DNA of 64,000 nt from Meloidogyne chitwoodi (GCA_015183035.1 JACZZP010000018.1:124001-188000), one strand, 5' to 3'. Shown: positions 34,214 through 50,856, counted from the first letter of the stretch. A program made the numbers and translations. The notes: generated from the sequence alone by a model not told the origin.

Positions 34214-37113
34214 ATGATTATTACTAACAATTTTCGTCAAAAATTTTACGAGGAGCTTAGAAAGGACGTGAGCTATTTTATTTATTTTTTATTAAAATTA
34301 ATTTTTTACTTTTAAGCACATTTTGATCATTGTGAATGCCGATGTCGATGCTTTGTGTGCAACTGCAATATTAACTGTAAAGGGGGATCTTTTCTTTAAA
34401 ATTAAAAAAATAATTTTCAGCATCTATTTTCATGTGACGAAGTAACGTATACACTAATTCCGGTCAATTCAATAAAAGAATTGAAATCCTCAATAAATGT
34501 ACATGGAAAACAAACAAAAAATATTATTTTGATGAATTGTGTTGGGTCAAATTCTCTTGTTGATTTTGAACTTCCTTCAAATGTATTTTTTATTTTATTT
34601 ATCTTTTTAAATTAGTTTTAGATAACTTTTTGGATAATTGAGTCAAGAAGACCTATTCATTTAGACAATATTTACAATGCTGGTTCAATAAAAGTTTTGA
34701 CTGATAATTCAGAATTGGCTGATTGGAATGTTCCTGAAGCTAATTCAATTTATGAACAGGAAGATGAACAATCTGGAAGTGAAAGTAATGAAGAGGAAAT
34801 TGAGAATGAATATTATGAAGAGGATGTAGAGGTTTTTATATTTATTTTATAAATTAAAAAAAAATTATTTTTCTATTAAAAATTATTTTAGGAAGAAGTC
34901 GATGAAATTGAAAATGTGGAAAATAATAATGACCAAGAAGGGCGAAATTCAATAATTAAAAGACGTGGAAAACGAAAACATTTAGCTGATATAATCGCTA
35001 GTCGAACACTGAAAAGACAACGGCTCACCCATTGGAAACGAGCGAGAGGCACGATTTTGTGGGAATACTATTTAAAGGTTATTATTTTAAAAAAAAGAAA
35101 TTCTAGAGAAGAAACCCAAAAGATCGAATTTTGATAATTGTTTTTTTATTTTAAATAATTTTTTGGTTTTTTTCTCTTCCTTTTCAGCATCTAAAATTAA
35201 TTTTCTTTAGTCTTGGTATGCTCCACCCGTATGTCAACCAAATATATAATTCAATTTTATTTAATATCTTTAATTAGATATCAGTATTTATGTTGGAATT
35301 GGCTCATGAATTAGGCAAATCTAGTGCAGAAATAATGTGGTGTTCAGCAGTTGGTATTAGTAGTCAATTTATTGATCAAATAATTTCTGTAGAAAAATAC
35401 ACAGATGTGTGAATAATTAAATTATTTATTTTTGTAATTTTAAATTTTAGATTTGTGCTGATAGAATGAAACCTTTTATTTTAAAATTTGGCCCAAGATC
35501 TGCATTGTCTGATCAAAATAGGAATCAATTATCTGTCAGCTTTAAAGAAGAGTTTGTTTATTTTATTTTTAATCGGGCGTTTGGTTAAGTGGATTGATTT
35601 GTGGTTTTTGGTTGATTAATTTAAACTTTAAACATTTTATTGTGGTTGTGTTTTAATGTTAATTTAATCTTTAATTTATTATTTTTAGTCTAATTTTACC
35701 TCTTTATTCTCGTTGGACTCTTTATGAGAGCATGCTGAATGAGTCTCATTTTATATGTGAAAGCAAACTTTGGTCTCAACGAGGAGAAGATAAATTTAAA
35801 GAAATTCTTTCAAAAATTGGGTTACAACTATTTTTTAAATTATTTTACACATTTAAAAAAAATTAGTTTAACTCTTGCTGAATGTCGACAAAACTTTGAA
35901 GTTATAAAAAAAGACCGCCGTTCAGAAATTTTTAAAATAATAAAGGAATATTTGAACAAAACATTTGCTTCGTTTAATACAAATTTTGGTTTTAATTCAA
36001 GTTATAATGCTGTTGATTTTGCAAGAATTCTTAGCATTCGATTAGAGTTGGATCACACCGATAAGGTTTTTTAATTTTTTGGTTACTAAATTTACAAGAG
36101 TGGCTTTTTTAACTAAGTTTGCTTATACATATATTAGACATTTATGTTAATTAATGTATACTAGTCGTTGGTGTAGTGGTAGTGTTGTGTTTATTTCATT
36201 GAGGTTTGAAGTTCAAACTCCAATGAGGGAAAACAGTTTTGATTTGATAGAAAATTACTTAAAAACTTGTAGATTTTTGGAAATTTTATTTTTGTTAACT
36301 TGATAATTTTTTTAATTTTAAAGCCTGGTAATGATCTTAGTCGTCGTTTCGAATCAACAAATGAAATTTTGCGTGAATTTTTCAAAACAGGTGGACGTGA
36401 ATTGCCTCCTTTAAAACATTCAGTAGAGCTTTACAAAATGACATTACGAAGTCTGAATGAATTGGTTAAAAGGTCAATTGCTCAAAAGAACATTGTTTTA
36501 ATGTCAAGATTTTTTCTGCTCTCCCTCTCTGAACAAGTTTATTATTTTAAATATAATTTTAAAAATTGATTAATTTTCTTAGTGTTCAATGCTTGGATTT
36601 CTCTCTTCAAGGCATTTTCTCTTTTTATTTTTTAATTCGGTTTTACGTGCATATGTCTCTACGGTTTTTTATAATAATTTTATAACTTTAAAAGATTTTT
36701 TTAGAATCCATCTTCTCGAGGGAGTAAACCATTTATTCTTATCTTTCCAATGTTAGGTGAACATTCGGGTTGGTATTTAGTGTCTGGGGTAGGCTAGCAA
36801 ATTTTTATAATTTTTTATAATAAATTTAAATTTTAGTTGATGCCTTTAGTAGAAATAATGGCTGATACGAGTGGAAAAAGGTTTTTTTTTAATTTTTGAG
36901 TCAAATATTTTTAAATTTTAGTATAATTGGCAGTGCCTTTAAACACGTTGCACGAGAAGCAAATATTGAAATTCGTCATACTTTTGATTCAAATGGTTTC
37001 ATTTTTTTATTTTATTTACATTTTAAAGTTGTTTATTTTTAGTTGTAATGATACGGGCATTAGATCGATTTCGTTTTCTTAACATTTTGGAAGCACGTTT
37101 TGAATCTATTTAA
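34214..37113 (+). CDS. CDC45: DNA replication initiation factor CDC45
   Basis: CDC45 is the RecJ-like component of the replicative CMG helicase (Cdc45-Mcm2-7-GINS). The N-terminus HILIIVNADVDALCATAILT matches the conserved opening of the family. An acidic stretch (ESNEEEIENEYYEEDVEEEV) is followed by KRRGKRKHLADIIASRTL. The core includes ELAHELGKSSAEIMWCSAVG, LILPLYSRWTLYESMLNE and GLTLAECRQNFE. The C-terminus is FGFNSSYNAVDFARILSIRL, PFILIFPMLGEHSGWYL and FRFLNILEARFESI. Some 18 small exons are separated by short introns; one longer intron (about 36067-36322) holds a tRNA-like repeat. The ISD11-like gene follows 154 bp later, probably in an operon. Confidence 0.94.
36163..36230 (+). repeat. 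tRNA-like repeat a (degenerate)
   Basis: It has an A-box-like TGGTGTAGTGG and B-box-like GTTCAAACTCC in correct order, inside a CDC45 intron. At about 64 nt with poor T-stem pairing, it is unlikely to be a functional tRNA. Confidence 0.5.
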
Positions 37114-37267
37114 ATTTATTTTATAATCTTTGATAAAATTATATAATTTTTTGTGTTATTTTATTTTTTATTTTTACATTTTAGTCTTGAGTGATATTTA
37201 AAATTATATTTTTATAATTTTATTTCGTTTAAAAACTTTAACAAAAAATTTATTTTTAATAAGAATA

Positions 37268-37606
37268 ATGACACTTCTTGTTCGTGCAGATTGGCTAAAA
37301 CTTTATAAGGAACTTTTGAGAGCAGGAAGTGAGGTTATTTTTTAATTAAATGTAAATTAAATTTGAGATTACAATATTGTATTTTTTAGTTTCCGCAATA
37401 TAGCTATAAACATTTTACTCGACGTCGAGTTCGCGATTATTTTGAACATTGGAGAACCCAAAATCCTAATGAGAGTCGGTTGGTCGAGTTGTACGAGGTT
37501 TAAAAATTGTTAAATAATTTTTTTATTTTATTTTTATTAGGAAGGAAAGAAATCGCTGGTTTATTTAAATACATTTTTAAGTAAATTAAATTTTGTATTA
37601 AGCTAA
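37268..37606 (+). CDS. LYR-motif protein, ISD11/LYRM4-like
   Basis: ISD11 stabilises the cysteine desulfurase NFS1 in mitochondrial iron-sulfur cluster assembly. Exons 37268-37333, 37390-37498 and 37541-37606 encode about 80 residues. The LYR region is WLKLYKELLRAGSEFPQYSY, followed by KHFTRRRVRDYFEHWRTQNP, which aligns with the N-terminal two helices of LYRM4 proteins. The motif reads LYK instead of LYR. The C-terminus (SLVYLNTFLSKLNFVLS) is short. It is probably co-transcribed with CDC45. Confidence 0.75.
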
Positions 37607-37992
37607 CAATTCGGAGGCAAGCATTAATTTCTTCTCTCTATCCATACAGGAAATTGGCTGTTGAATGCAAAAATAAATAAAAAGGAGTGGAACTTGAATT
37701 GTGTTTTGGTATTATTTTATTACAATTATTTTTTAATTAAATGAAAAATTTTTATTTGGAAATATTTTTTAGTTGGAATTTCTACCTCGATTATATATTA
37801 TTAGTTTATTCTTTTGTTGTGAAATTAAAAAAATGAGAATTAAACCGAGAAAGAGAGATCAAAATCAGTGGTCGAACTTTTGATAAAATGTCCAAAAATA
37901 AAATTTTAGAAATTAGAGAAAATTTAGGAAACTTTTAAAAGGGTTCGATACATAATTTTAGTAATTTTATAACGTAGTATACATATATAAGT
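37607..37992. other. Convergent intergenic spacer
   Basis: AT-rich spacer between the ISD11-like and transporter 3' ends. A lone AAAATGTCCAAAA word near 37885-37900 resembles the 25-bp minisatellite unit found at 61 and 63 kb. Confidence 0.5.
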
Positions 37993-40900
37993 TTATCTTA
38001 ATGTTCCATTTAATGAGTCTCTATTTTGATAATAATGAGAATCTCCCCAATCTGTCGCGAATGGATTTTTAGAAGATAGGGGTATTCCTCCTATATTATT
38101 CTTCTCTTCTATTGAATTTAAATTTCTAATTTTTGGTAATGGCTCAATATCTATAGCAGTTCCAACAGCTCCATAACTTCCTTTTCTTTTTCCTGCTTCT
38201 TCAAATTTACGAGCGTCAGAGGCTTTTTCAGCATTCCAAACCTTTTGTTCTTCCTCTTTTGGTTCAGCCCAGTCCTTAAAAAAGAAATGAGTCTCTTGGT
38301 GTGGTGGTTAAGACGCCCTACTTTCATTTAAGTATAACCCAGGTTCGATGCCAGGTGGTGGTCTAAGTGATATTTTTCATTAAAAAAATTAACCTGTAGT
38401 TCCCCAGATGCATAAACTCCATAAAAAGTAATTCCAGTAAAATGAATCATTGAAGCTAAAAGAAAAACTGTAACCCAACCATTTGGGTTATTTCCTTTCA
38501 AAGTTAATGATTCTACAACAAAAGGGCAAATTAATCCAGCTAAAGTTCCAATTCCATTAGAAAATCCCTAAAAGTTTCAATTTAAAAAAATTTATTTTAA
38601 AAGAAAAAACCATTAAAATAGCAGCATAACGAGGAGCAATATCCAAATGATTAACATTAAAACCTTTAAATAATTTTTTTATAAATTAATTTTTAAGAAG
38701 AATACTAACCAGAAATTGCAAATCCACTAAAAAAGAAAATTTTTTTTTAAGTTTTTAATTATTTTTGAAAATATGTTTACCCAAAAGATCGAATAGCAAG
38801 AAATCAAAAGAGTAGGGATAATGGAAAAACGCGCGATTTAAAAAAAATAAAAATTAACTGACATATATGAGAGTAAAATATTTTTATGATTGGTGGTATA
38901 TTTGTTTATTTTTTTTGAATCGTTATATTGCCCTACACTATAATGATATTTATTATAAAAAAATTTAGAGGGAAAGGATACAAGAAAATTTTAAAAAATA
39001 TTCTTCAAGTGTTGATCTTCTGGGAGTTTATATTTAATGACTCACCTACAGCCTACAGCAAGAATTAGTGCTAAAATGAAATAAATTTCAAAAAAAATTA
39101 ATAAAAAAACCAATCATTGCTGTACGTTCACTTCTTGTGTAAGCCACAACAAGTAAGAAAAGAGCTTCACATCCAAATCCTAAATTTTTTTTAAAGATTT
39201 TTAATAAAAATATTATCTAATAAACCTCCACAATTAAAAAGTTTACGAACTGCAGTTGTTGAAAGAATTTTATTTGAACGTAAATAATCTGCTATTCTAC
39301 CTCCTAATAGAACAACACATCCCTTTATATTAAAAAAATAAAATTTTGAGAAAAAAAATTTTTTCAACAAACCATAACAGCATGGGGAAGTGCAGCAATA
39401 AAACCACTCTAAAATTTAAAAAATTATTTTAAAAAAATAAACAAACATCACTAATACGCAATCCTAATACATCCCTCATATATGTCAGTTGATTTTGAAG
39501 CAATAAATAAAAATTCCAGCTACGAGCAAAATTGGCAACAATAATAGCCCAAACAGGCTATTTAATTAAAAAAAATTTATATTTAGACCAAAAGATCACC
39601 AATTAAAATATCAACACATGGTGATATTTTGGACATGTGATGATCTTTTGGATTTTATTTAAAATTAATTTTAATACCCTAGAAGTAAGTATAGCACGCC
39701 AAGGTATTGTACTCAACTAAAAAATTATTTTTTTTTTATTTTTAGTTAAAAAAGAACAAAAAACCGTAGGTTGTGTTTGTGATACTTGTCCAATACTTTG
39801 CTCAATATGTTGCTTCTCTTTTGCAGAAATTGTTGGATGAAAAGCTGGCCTTTCAAATGTTAAAGAAAACCAAAAAATACTCCAAATAACACCAGCAACT
39901 CCATAAATATAAAAAGGAGCAGACCAAGTGGTATATGAAACAAGCAAAGCACTCAATGGAAGGCCAAAAACTGCTCCAGCATAAGAACTTTGAAAACAAA
40001 AGGTAAATTCATTTTTGTTGTAATTTGAGACATTAAAGAACCCGAGGCGTTTATTACCCTTATAACTAGACAAAAATATTTTTAACTCTTTTTACCCAGT
40101 AAAAGCAGTTGTTGCCAATTTAGACCTTTCAAGTGGAGGTGCCCAGTAACGCCAAACACCTAAAAATTATTTTTGAGTATCCCTGTACTAATTTAAAAAA
40201 TTAAAAACCATGCATTGCTGGATAGGCGAGACCCTATAAAAAAGAAATTTTATTTAAAAACATACGCCCTAATAGTTATAGCGCCCAAACGACCTTAAAA
40301 TTTTTGCGTTTACCTGTACAAGTCCTTGCGAAATTTGTACTATAGCAACCTTTTAAATTTATAAAATATTTTTATTTAAATATTTATAAATTAACCATAA
40401 AATCAGAATGTGAATGAAATGAATAGGGTAATAAAAGATTAAGAAAAGAAGCTCCTCCAATTGCTAACCCAAACATCCTTTTTAGTGTTAAAATAAATTT
40501 TAATAAGTTTATTAATATTTAAATAACACTTGCTTATTTGCAGGAAATTTAGCAGCCTGTAAAATAATTAAAAATAAATTAATTTACCCAAAAAGATAAT
40601 AAAAAAGTTACCAAAAATCCAGCAGGTATTTGGGTAATTAAATAACCATAAAAGAAGGAAGACTCCATAACGCCCAATTCTGCACTTGTCCAATTAAAAG
40701 AATGTTTCTTTAAAAAATTAAATTTAAATAACAAAAATAAAAAGAAATACATGTTTTTTGCCCCATGGATCATAATAATCTTTTAAAAAAATTATTTAAA
40801 AATTTAAAAAAAATTAGAAACCTCTAGACATGTGATTTTTGGCTGCGCCAAAATTGCAACGAATTCCAAAAACAATAAGAAAACCAAGATTTGCTAGAAT

Positions 40901-41383
40901 TGCTAATTGATTCTAAATAAATATTATTAATTTATTTAATAATATTTATATATAAAAAGATAGATACTTAATCAAATTTAGAAAAGAAAATTACTGACCA
41001 CTGCTAGGCATCGAACCTTGGTTACCCTTTAAGTGCTAGTCGGGCGTGTTAACCACTACACCACAACAAACTAATTCATTCGATTTTAAGTTTAACTATA
41101 CTAATAAAGAAAAAACTAGTTATACCCAATAAATGAATAAAAACTAAACTCTTTTTGAGCATTTGCATAATTGACTATTTTCAATAAACCTCAATATTGG
41201 ATTTGTATGAATATGTAAACTATCAATTCTATCAATTACTTGTTCATCTTCTTTATTTAATTCATTTAATTCTAATTTATTTTCATTTTTATCCCAAGCA
41301 TTTCCACTTGAAGAACAAACAAGTTTTGGGACATTAGAACCTTTTCTAGCTGTAGAAGAAGAAATGTGTTTTTGGCCATTCAT
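37993..41383 (-). CDS. SLC17-family transporter, vesicular glutamate transporter type
   Basis: Major-facilitator anion transporter of the VGLUT/EAT-4 branch, which loads glutamate into synaptic vesicles. The N-terminal cytosolic segment is [22 protein letters not shown]1 is [40 protein letters not shown] and [20 protein letters not shown] form the TM2-3 region. Next come [59 protein letters not shown] and [20 protein letters not shown], with the tail [20 protein letters not shown]. All features fit SLC17A6-8. About 15 exons. Two introns hold tRNA-like repeats. The GIRCN motif and the long conserved C-tail favour VGLUT over sialin. Confidence 0.85.
38291..38363 (+). repeat. tRNA-like repeat b
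   Basis: TTGGTGTGGTGGTTAAGACG (A-box region) and AGGTTCGATGCC (B box), ending in GGTGGTGGTC. It lies in a transporter intron, antisense to the gene, and is clearly homologous to repeat c at 41 kb. The ends cannot pair as an acceptor stem. Confidence 0.65.
40996..41071 (-). repeat. tRNA-like repeat c
   Basis: On the minus strand: GTGGTGTAGTGGTTAACACG, CCCGACTAGCAC and AAGGTTCGATGCC, ending AGCAGTGGTC. It has well-formed A and B boxes, sits in the first intron of the transporter, and has no pairing acceptor stem. Confidence 0.68.
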
Positions 41384-42734
41384 TTCCTTTAAAAAATTAA
41401 AAAAAAAAAGATTTTTGAATAAAAAAATTTAAAAAAGAAGAAGCTTTGGGGGAAAATTAAAACTATTTTTTAAAGGAAAAAAGATATTTAGTTTCAAACT
41501 CTTCTTTTATATTAAAAAAAAAGAGTCAAGAGTTTTGCTTTAACAAAAAAAGGATAAATTAAAAATGGAAATTAACTGTGGCAAATGTCAACGTGAAAAA
41601 AAAAAAGTAAAGGAGAGGAAGGATTGTGGCAAAAAGAAGAATAAAGGAAGAAATAAAGAGATGTTTGGTGCTTGTCACTTGCTAACTTTTAAATTAATTT
41701 GTGTTGACGTGAAGAGGGGAAAACTTCTCTTCCTGAGTGAGGAATTGATGAAAATGATGTTTTGTGAAATTAAGGTGAAAGTTGAAAATTAACAAAAATC
41801 TCAATAGGGACCAATTGTCACTTCCAAAAAAGGAAAACTTAAAAATTGAAAAAACTTGAAATTTAAATTTTATGAGGTTGCAGAATTCCAATTTACCAAA
41901 ATAAACAAAAATTTCAATTTGGACCAATTGTCACTTTAAAAAAGTGAATAAAAAGTCAAAAAAGGAATAAAAGCCACTTACTTTTTGGATTATTTGCTTA
42001 AAAACCCTTACAGGTAAAAAAAGGCGAAAAAGGGCAAAAACAAACTCAAAAAGCATTGGAAATGCATATTAAAAAATAAAAAAAAGAAGGGAGGGGAGTA
42101 ACGTTAAAAAGCTTTTTTTAAATACTTTTAAGGATTAATCGGAGCCATTTTTTCCCTCTTTAAAAAAATATAAATATCTCGTTGTCAAGTGCCACAGTTG
42201 ACTGAATTACTTTTTTTTTTAATAAAAAATTGAGGGAAGAAAGGCACCGGAAATTGCTTTAAAAAAAATTATTTTGAGACACAGCAGGGGGGGTAATAAA
42301 ATAATAAATTTATTATTAAAAAAGTAAAGGTATAACAACAAGAAAAGGAGTGACGCTTTTAACCAATTACTCGAGCATAAAAAATTAACTAAGTTTTCTA
42401 AGGGCAAAAAAAAACCGATTTTTTATTTAAAAATTAATTAAAATAAATATAATTTTTTCTTTTCAATTAAATAAAGATATGTACACACAAATATTGTAAT
42501 AAAATAATTTATTTAAAAAAATCCCCAAAAGATCAACAAAACAAGTAACACTCAAATGGACAATTATTGGGCGATAAAATGGTCAATTATTGAGGTGGAA
42601 CTCAAATGGACTTTTTTGTGCAACACTCAGGCTCAGCTACAAACCGAACTTGACCTATTTTGATGATCTTAATAATCGATTTTCTGGTTTATTTTTTCAT
42701 TATCTTTTAAAAATAAAAATCTTATTATTTTTCT
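41384..42734. other. Long intergenic region with short direct repeat
   Basis: 1.35 kb without a supported gene. A 75-codon Lys-rich open frame on the plus strand (41565-41792) shows no conserved features. GGACCAATTGTCACTT occurs twice (about 41809-41824 and 41922-41937) within related 30-bp contexts, and similar TGGACAATTATTG and TGGTCAATTATTG words follow at 42555-42595. Confidence 0.55.
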
Positions 42735-43293
42735 TTAAGCAATTTCACTCAATTGAACACTTCGACAGTTTGGACATTCACGCAAATCCATCAAGGCAAT
42801 ACGTCGTGGATGTGTTGGACAAGGACTGAAAAAATTTAAAAATTAAAGAATATATCTTCTAATCACCTAAGCACTCGTCCAATTAAATCATGTCCACATC
42901 TAAAGTATTAATTTAAGTAAAATTAGGTAATTGGTCAGTTGAGTGCCATCCTTTATAACTTTTTAGAAAATGGTCAATTCTGATAATTTTGTTACTAATC
43001 GGTAGAGGAGAAAATTTGCTACAAATGAAGTAAAAAAATTTTTTTGATTATTAAAAAAAGGCTCTAAAATGGCCCCGACTCAACTGACCGTTTTTTAAAT
43101 TTATTATTTAAATAAATAACCTTCGGCAAACAACTAAAACCATTTGTCTTTCACAAATACATTGTTGTATTTTAGTACTAACTCTGGAAGAAATAGGAGA
43201 AGATGAAAGACTTGAGGAAATTTGTCTACGTTTTTGAACAACAATTGCTGAAGAATTTTCTAAAAAGATTTGTTGTTGTTGTGGAACAAACAT
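42735..43293 (-). CDS. Small zinc-binding (Cys-rich) protein, unassigned
   Basis: Three exons (43293 to about 43124; 42898-42866; 42825-42735) encode about 100 residues. The N-terminus is Gln/Ser-rich (MFVPQQQQIFLENSSAIVVQ). The C-terminus carries paired Cys/His residues: CICERQMVLVVCRRCGHDL, then LSPCPTHPRRIALMDL and RECPNCRSVQLSEIA. CxC, CxxC, CPTHP and CPNC knuckles suggest one or two zinc sites of treble-clef or ribbon type. Splicing splits codons consistently across both introns. I do not recognise a named family, but the C-terminal motif looks conserved. Confidence 0.62.
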
Positions 43294-43777
43294 TTTATAG
43301 TAAATTTATTTTTAAATATAAAATAGTTTAAAAAATAATGATGAAAAAAAAACAAATCAATTTTTTCTCCTTGCTTTGTAGAGAAAGTGATAGGATTTTT
43401 ACGGGGAAAGTAAAAAGAAAAATGAATGAATGGTTGGGTTAGGGGGAGAAGAATGTTTATATGTAAATAAACACTTTATTTTTTTATTTTTTAGAGAAAA
43501 AAGATTAACAAAAGTATGTTAATTTATTTTTTTATTTAAAAAAATTATTTGAATAAAAAAATCTTTTTTTTTTTAATTTTCAGTCAAACCCAGTTACAAT
43601 TAAAACTTTGCGACTAAATGGCCCAGACTAAGTTTCTAAAGTTTGATTTGACTGTAGCCTTAAAAGGTCACTAAAAATTCTGATTGGTGAGTGGACGTTT
43701 TGACGCAAACCTTTTGTAAAATAAAAATGGTCATTAGAGTCTTGTCGTAACCAGGTTTGACTGTTTTTTTAATCTTT
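43294..43777. other. Intergenic spacer
   Basis: AT-rich spacer between the two minus-strand genes. I see nothing beyond short A/T tracts. Confidence 0.5.
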
Positions 43778-44646
43778 TCAAGTTTCTTTATTCTTTTTTG
43801 AAGTTGCTCGTTTATATTGTTCCAAATTTGGAGGATCTGGAAAATCACGGTTTGTCTGTTTAAATATATAACAAATATTTCCATTTATTTTTTCTTGACA
43901 AAATTCCTAAAAATTTATTTTTAATTCGGAAAAATTTTTTTTTAAATTTTACTTCAGTATTTGTTAAATAAGAAAAGTCATTCCTTGCACAAATAACACT
44001 AAAACGAGCAGTTAGAGTACGTTCTGCCAATGCTTGTATATTTCGTTTTAAGGCAGTGCTGTCGCGTCCTCGAGCCTTTTGTGAAAAAAAATATTTTTTT
44101 AATTCATTTTTATTTTATAACTCCCCGGGGGTTTTATTTTTTAGGAGGATTTAATAGAGAAGAAAGGTAACTTTAATTTTAAGACTCAAATATTTTATAT
44201 CAAAGAAGATGTTTCTCAAAATTAAATAAGGCACTTGCGATTAAATGGGCATTCGCGTACTCTAATGCCCAAATTTATTCAAAAATCTTTAATTTTTATT
44301 TTTTTACCTTTAAAATAATTTGTCTAAGTCTTTCACTATTACATTTATTATTTTCTTGATTTTTTAAATTAATTTCTCTTTTAGATTTTGCTCCAATTTT
44401 TCCGATTCCTTTAATTTTCTTTTCTTCTTTAAATTTTAATAAAAATTTTTGACCACCATTAATTTTATTATTATTTTTTAATAAAGGAATTTTAAAAGAA
44501 GAATAAGTTGGACAAGCACATTGACGGTGACGAGAATTTGAAGAAGAAATGAGTGATAAAGGTTGGTGTGTTGAATGAATTAATAATTGAGATTTTATAA
44601 GATAAATATTTAAAGAAAATAAAATAAAAGAAGTAAATAAAAGCAT
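43778..44646 (-). CDS. Secreted ground-like domain protein
   Basis: Nematode-specific hedgehog-related (ground-like, GRL) protein, likely secreted to cuticle or extracellular matrix. The signal peptide is MLLFTSFILFSLNIYLIKSQ. A CACP motif and a basic linker follow. The ground-like domain is KCNSERLRQIILK, RDSTALKRNIQALAERTLTA, RFSVICARNDFSYLTNTEEF and CQEKINGNICYIFK. The Cys spacing (C..., VICA, FCQ, ICY) matches the domain. Four exons. The tail after CYIFK (TNRDFPDPPNLEQYKRAT) is short. It is divergent from the UDP-glucose pyrophosphorylase gene. Confidence 0.82.
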
Positions 44647-45525
44647 TTTTGGATTTTTTTAAATTTATTTTTGGGTTACAAGTCTTTTATTTGAAAAGAA
44701 AAATGAGAGGAAGATCTCAAATTATTTTATTTTCAATTATTTCACTAATTTTCTATATATAACCGGAAGTGTGTCCTTTCTGCAAGTAATTAATATAGTA
44801 ATATAAAAGCTACTCATCCCAAAAAGAAAGAACTTTTTTTCACTTAAGTTGACGCTTCTGCGCACTTAAAAATAAATAAACTTTTTTTAACTAACTTTTC
44901 TCTTTTTATATTACTTTTATGCTTATTAAAAATATCAAGTGGCCATACTCCTATTATTATAATTTTTTTACCTTTAAACCTGTTTATATAAATTAAATTA
45001 AGGTTAAAAATAAGTCTCAATTTTTTTATACTTTCTAAGATGTATATGCGCCATAAAAACGTCAAAAACAGTAGATGTGAAAAATAAAAAGATCTGACTC
45101 TTTTGTCATTTTTATAGTTGATACAACATCCCGACTAAACGCGAAAAAGTTAGTTGCGAAATAGTAAATAAATATAGAATTAAAGATAAAGAGGAAAAGA
45201 AAGCTAAATTGGTAAATCGGCCAGCGATTAGTCGGGCGTTTTTCTTGAAGTATTCTCTGACCTTTTCCTTTAATATTCAAAATACATGTTCTCTGACCTT
45301 TTTGTTTTTCTTTAACAATGTGTAAAAAACAACAATTTTTATTTATTTTTCTCTGTTTTTACCACTAACATTTGTTGTTTACTAATTTTTGTTTATTTTT
45401 AGATGTGCTTAATTTGCATTGAATTTTAAAGATATTTCTTTTATTTTTCAAAGAAAATATTCTATTTTTCTTCATTAATTTATTTTTCAAAGCACTTTTT
45501 CTATCTGATAAACTAATAAAAAATA
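44647..45525. other. Divergent upstream region, ground-like gene / UGP
   Basis: 880 bp between opposing start codons. It contains MITE copy 4 (45126-45243). The remainder is AT-rich and featureless to my reading. Confidence 0.6.
45126..45243. mobile_element. MITE copy 4
   Basis: Left ATCCCGACTAAACGCG and right CGATTAGTCGGGCGTTTTT form the inverted repeats. The core AGAATTAAAGATAAAGAGGA matches the family. Ends are eroded and no target duplication is certain. Confidence 0.72.
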
Positions 45526-49608
<4,083 letters not shown>

Positions 49609-49762
49609 GGAAATTAATTAATAAAAATAATCTAATTTGTTAATTATATAATTAAACAATTGGACAATTTGTTCATATATTCTTAAAAAAATTTTTTTTT
49701 AATCAATTTTTGAAAATAAATTATTTAAAATTTATTTTTTATTAAAAAAATACACACAAATT

Positions 49763-50856
49763 TTAGCAGTACTTATCAGACTTTAATTTTGCTCGACGAT
49801 TCAAAAGGGTTTCATGTAAATCACCTTCTCTTTGTGCTCTTTTTACTTCTGATTTGTCTGTGACATTGTAACTGATGCATTTATTTTTAAGCTCAACTCG
49901 AGAATGTTGATACATTTTTACATAAGCTGTTTCACAGTCTGCAGCTTTTCTTTTGTCGTCAGCAGAAAGCCAATCTGTGGGACCTTCTTTTTCAGTATTT
50001 GTACGAATCTAAAAATATTTTAATCTTTCTTTTTTGAAAATAAATAAATCTCCCCCTTTTTTCCCAAATTGTATAATCTAACATTGATAATCTCGTTGTT
50101 GCGCACTGTTTTGGCACTCACAAAAATATAACCTCCATCATCAGGTTCAAGTGAAAGAAAAAGTCCGTTAGAAGCTTGCAATGCCATCTTTCCCTTTATT
50201 TAAAAAATTATTTCAAAATTAGTTAAAAAAATTAATACATCTTGGCATACAACATCAAAACGTTCTCTAGCTCCAATAGCATCGGCAGTTGCAATTAAAT
50301 AAGCTTCAGCGTCAAAACCAACATATTTTCCAAACCCTGTTTTGAGGCTGTAAAAATATTATTTTTTAGTTTAAAAATGCTTACAATTTAACAAATTAAC
50401 TTTAAAACTTATTTTTTAATTTTCTAACCTAATTTTAGGATCATCAGGACTTTTAATAAGCATCAAAATTTCTTCACAATTAGGTGGCTCTCCATGGCAC
50501 AAATGTTTTGCACCAAGTGTAAATTTTCCATTATCCAAGGCTGACAAATAACATTTTGAAAAATCACCATGTTCTATAGCAATATCAATTCCCCCTTTCA
50601 ATTCTGATTCTTCTGCGATTCTTCTCCAACCACCTAGACGTATTTTAAATAAATTAGAAAAAAGAAATAAAATTAAACCTCTTTCTTCTTTATCCTCATC
50701 AATTTTGGATGAACTAGCATTCGACTTTTTTTCTACATTTCTTTTAGGTTTAAATCTTAAAGTTAAATTTAAATTATTTATAAAAATAAATTAAACTAAC
50801 AATTGTTTATTCCCTTTCAATTTCAGCTTTCCTCCACGATAATCACTTGAAGACAT
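49763..50856 (-). CDS. frg-1: FRG1 homologue
   Basis: FRG1 is a nuclear/nucleolar, actin-bundling and spliceosome-associated protein with a fascin-like beta-trefoil. The protein starts MSSSDYRGGKLKLKGNK. The core is GWRRIAEESELKGGIDIAIE then YLSALDNGKFTLGAKHLCHG and EPPNCEEILMLIKSPDDPKI. TGFGKYVGFDAEAYLIATAD AIGARERFDVV completes the trefoil, with WLSADDKRKAADCETAYVKM following. The basic C-terminus is RAQREGDLHETLLNRRAKLK. It is full length, with about six exons, and divergent from hsp-1. Confidence 0.92.

Noticed and set aside
36163..36230. Functional tRNA gene
   Set aside because: Too short and no proper T-stem or acceptor pairing; kept only as a tRNA-like repeat.
41565..41792. Lys-rich plus-strand frame
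   Set aside because: Low-complexity A-rich DNA, no conserved residues, no supporting splice partners.
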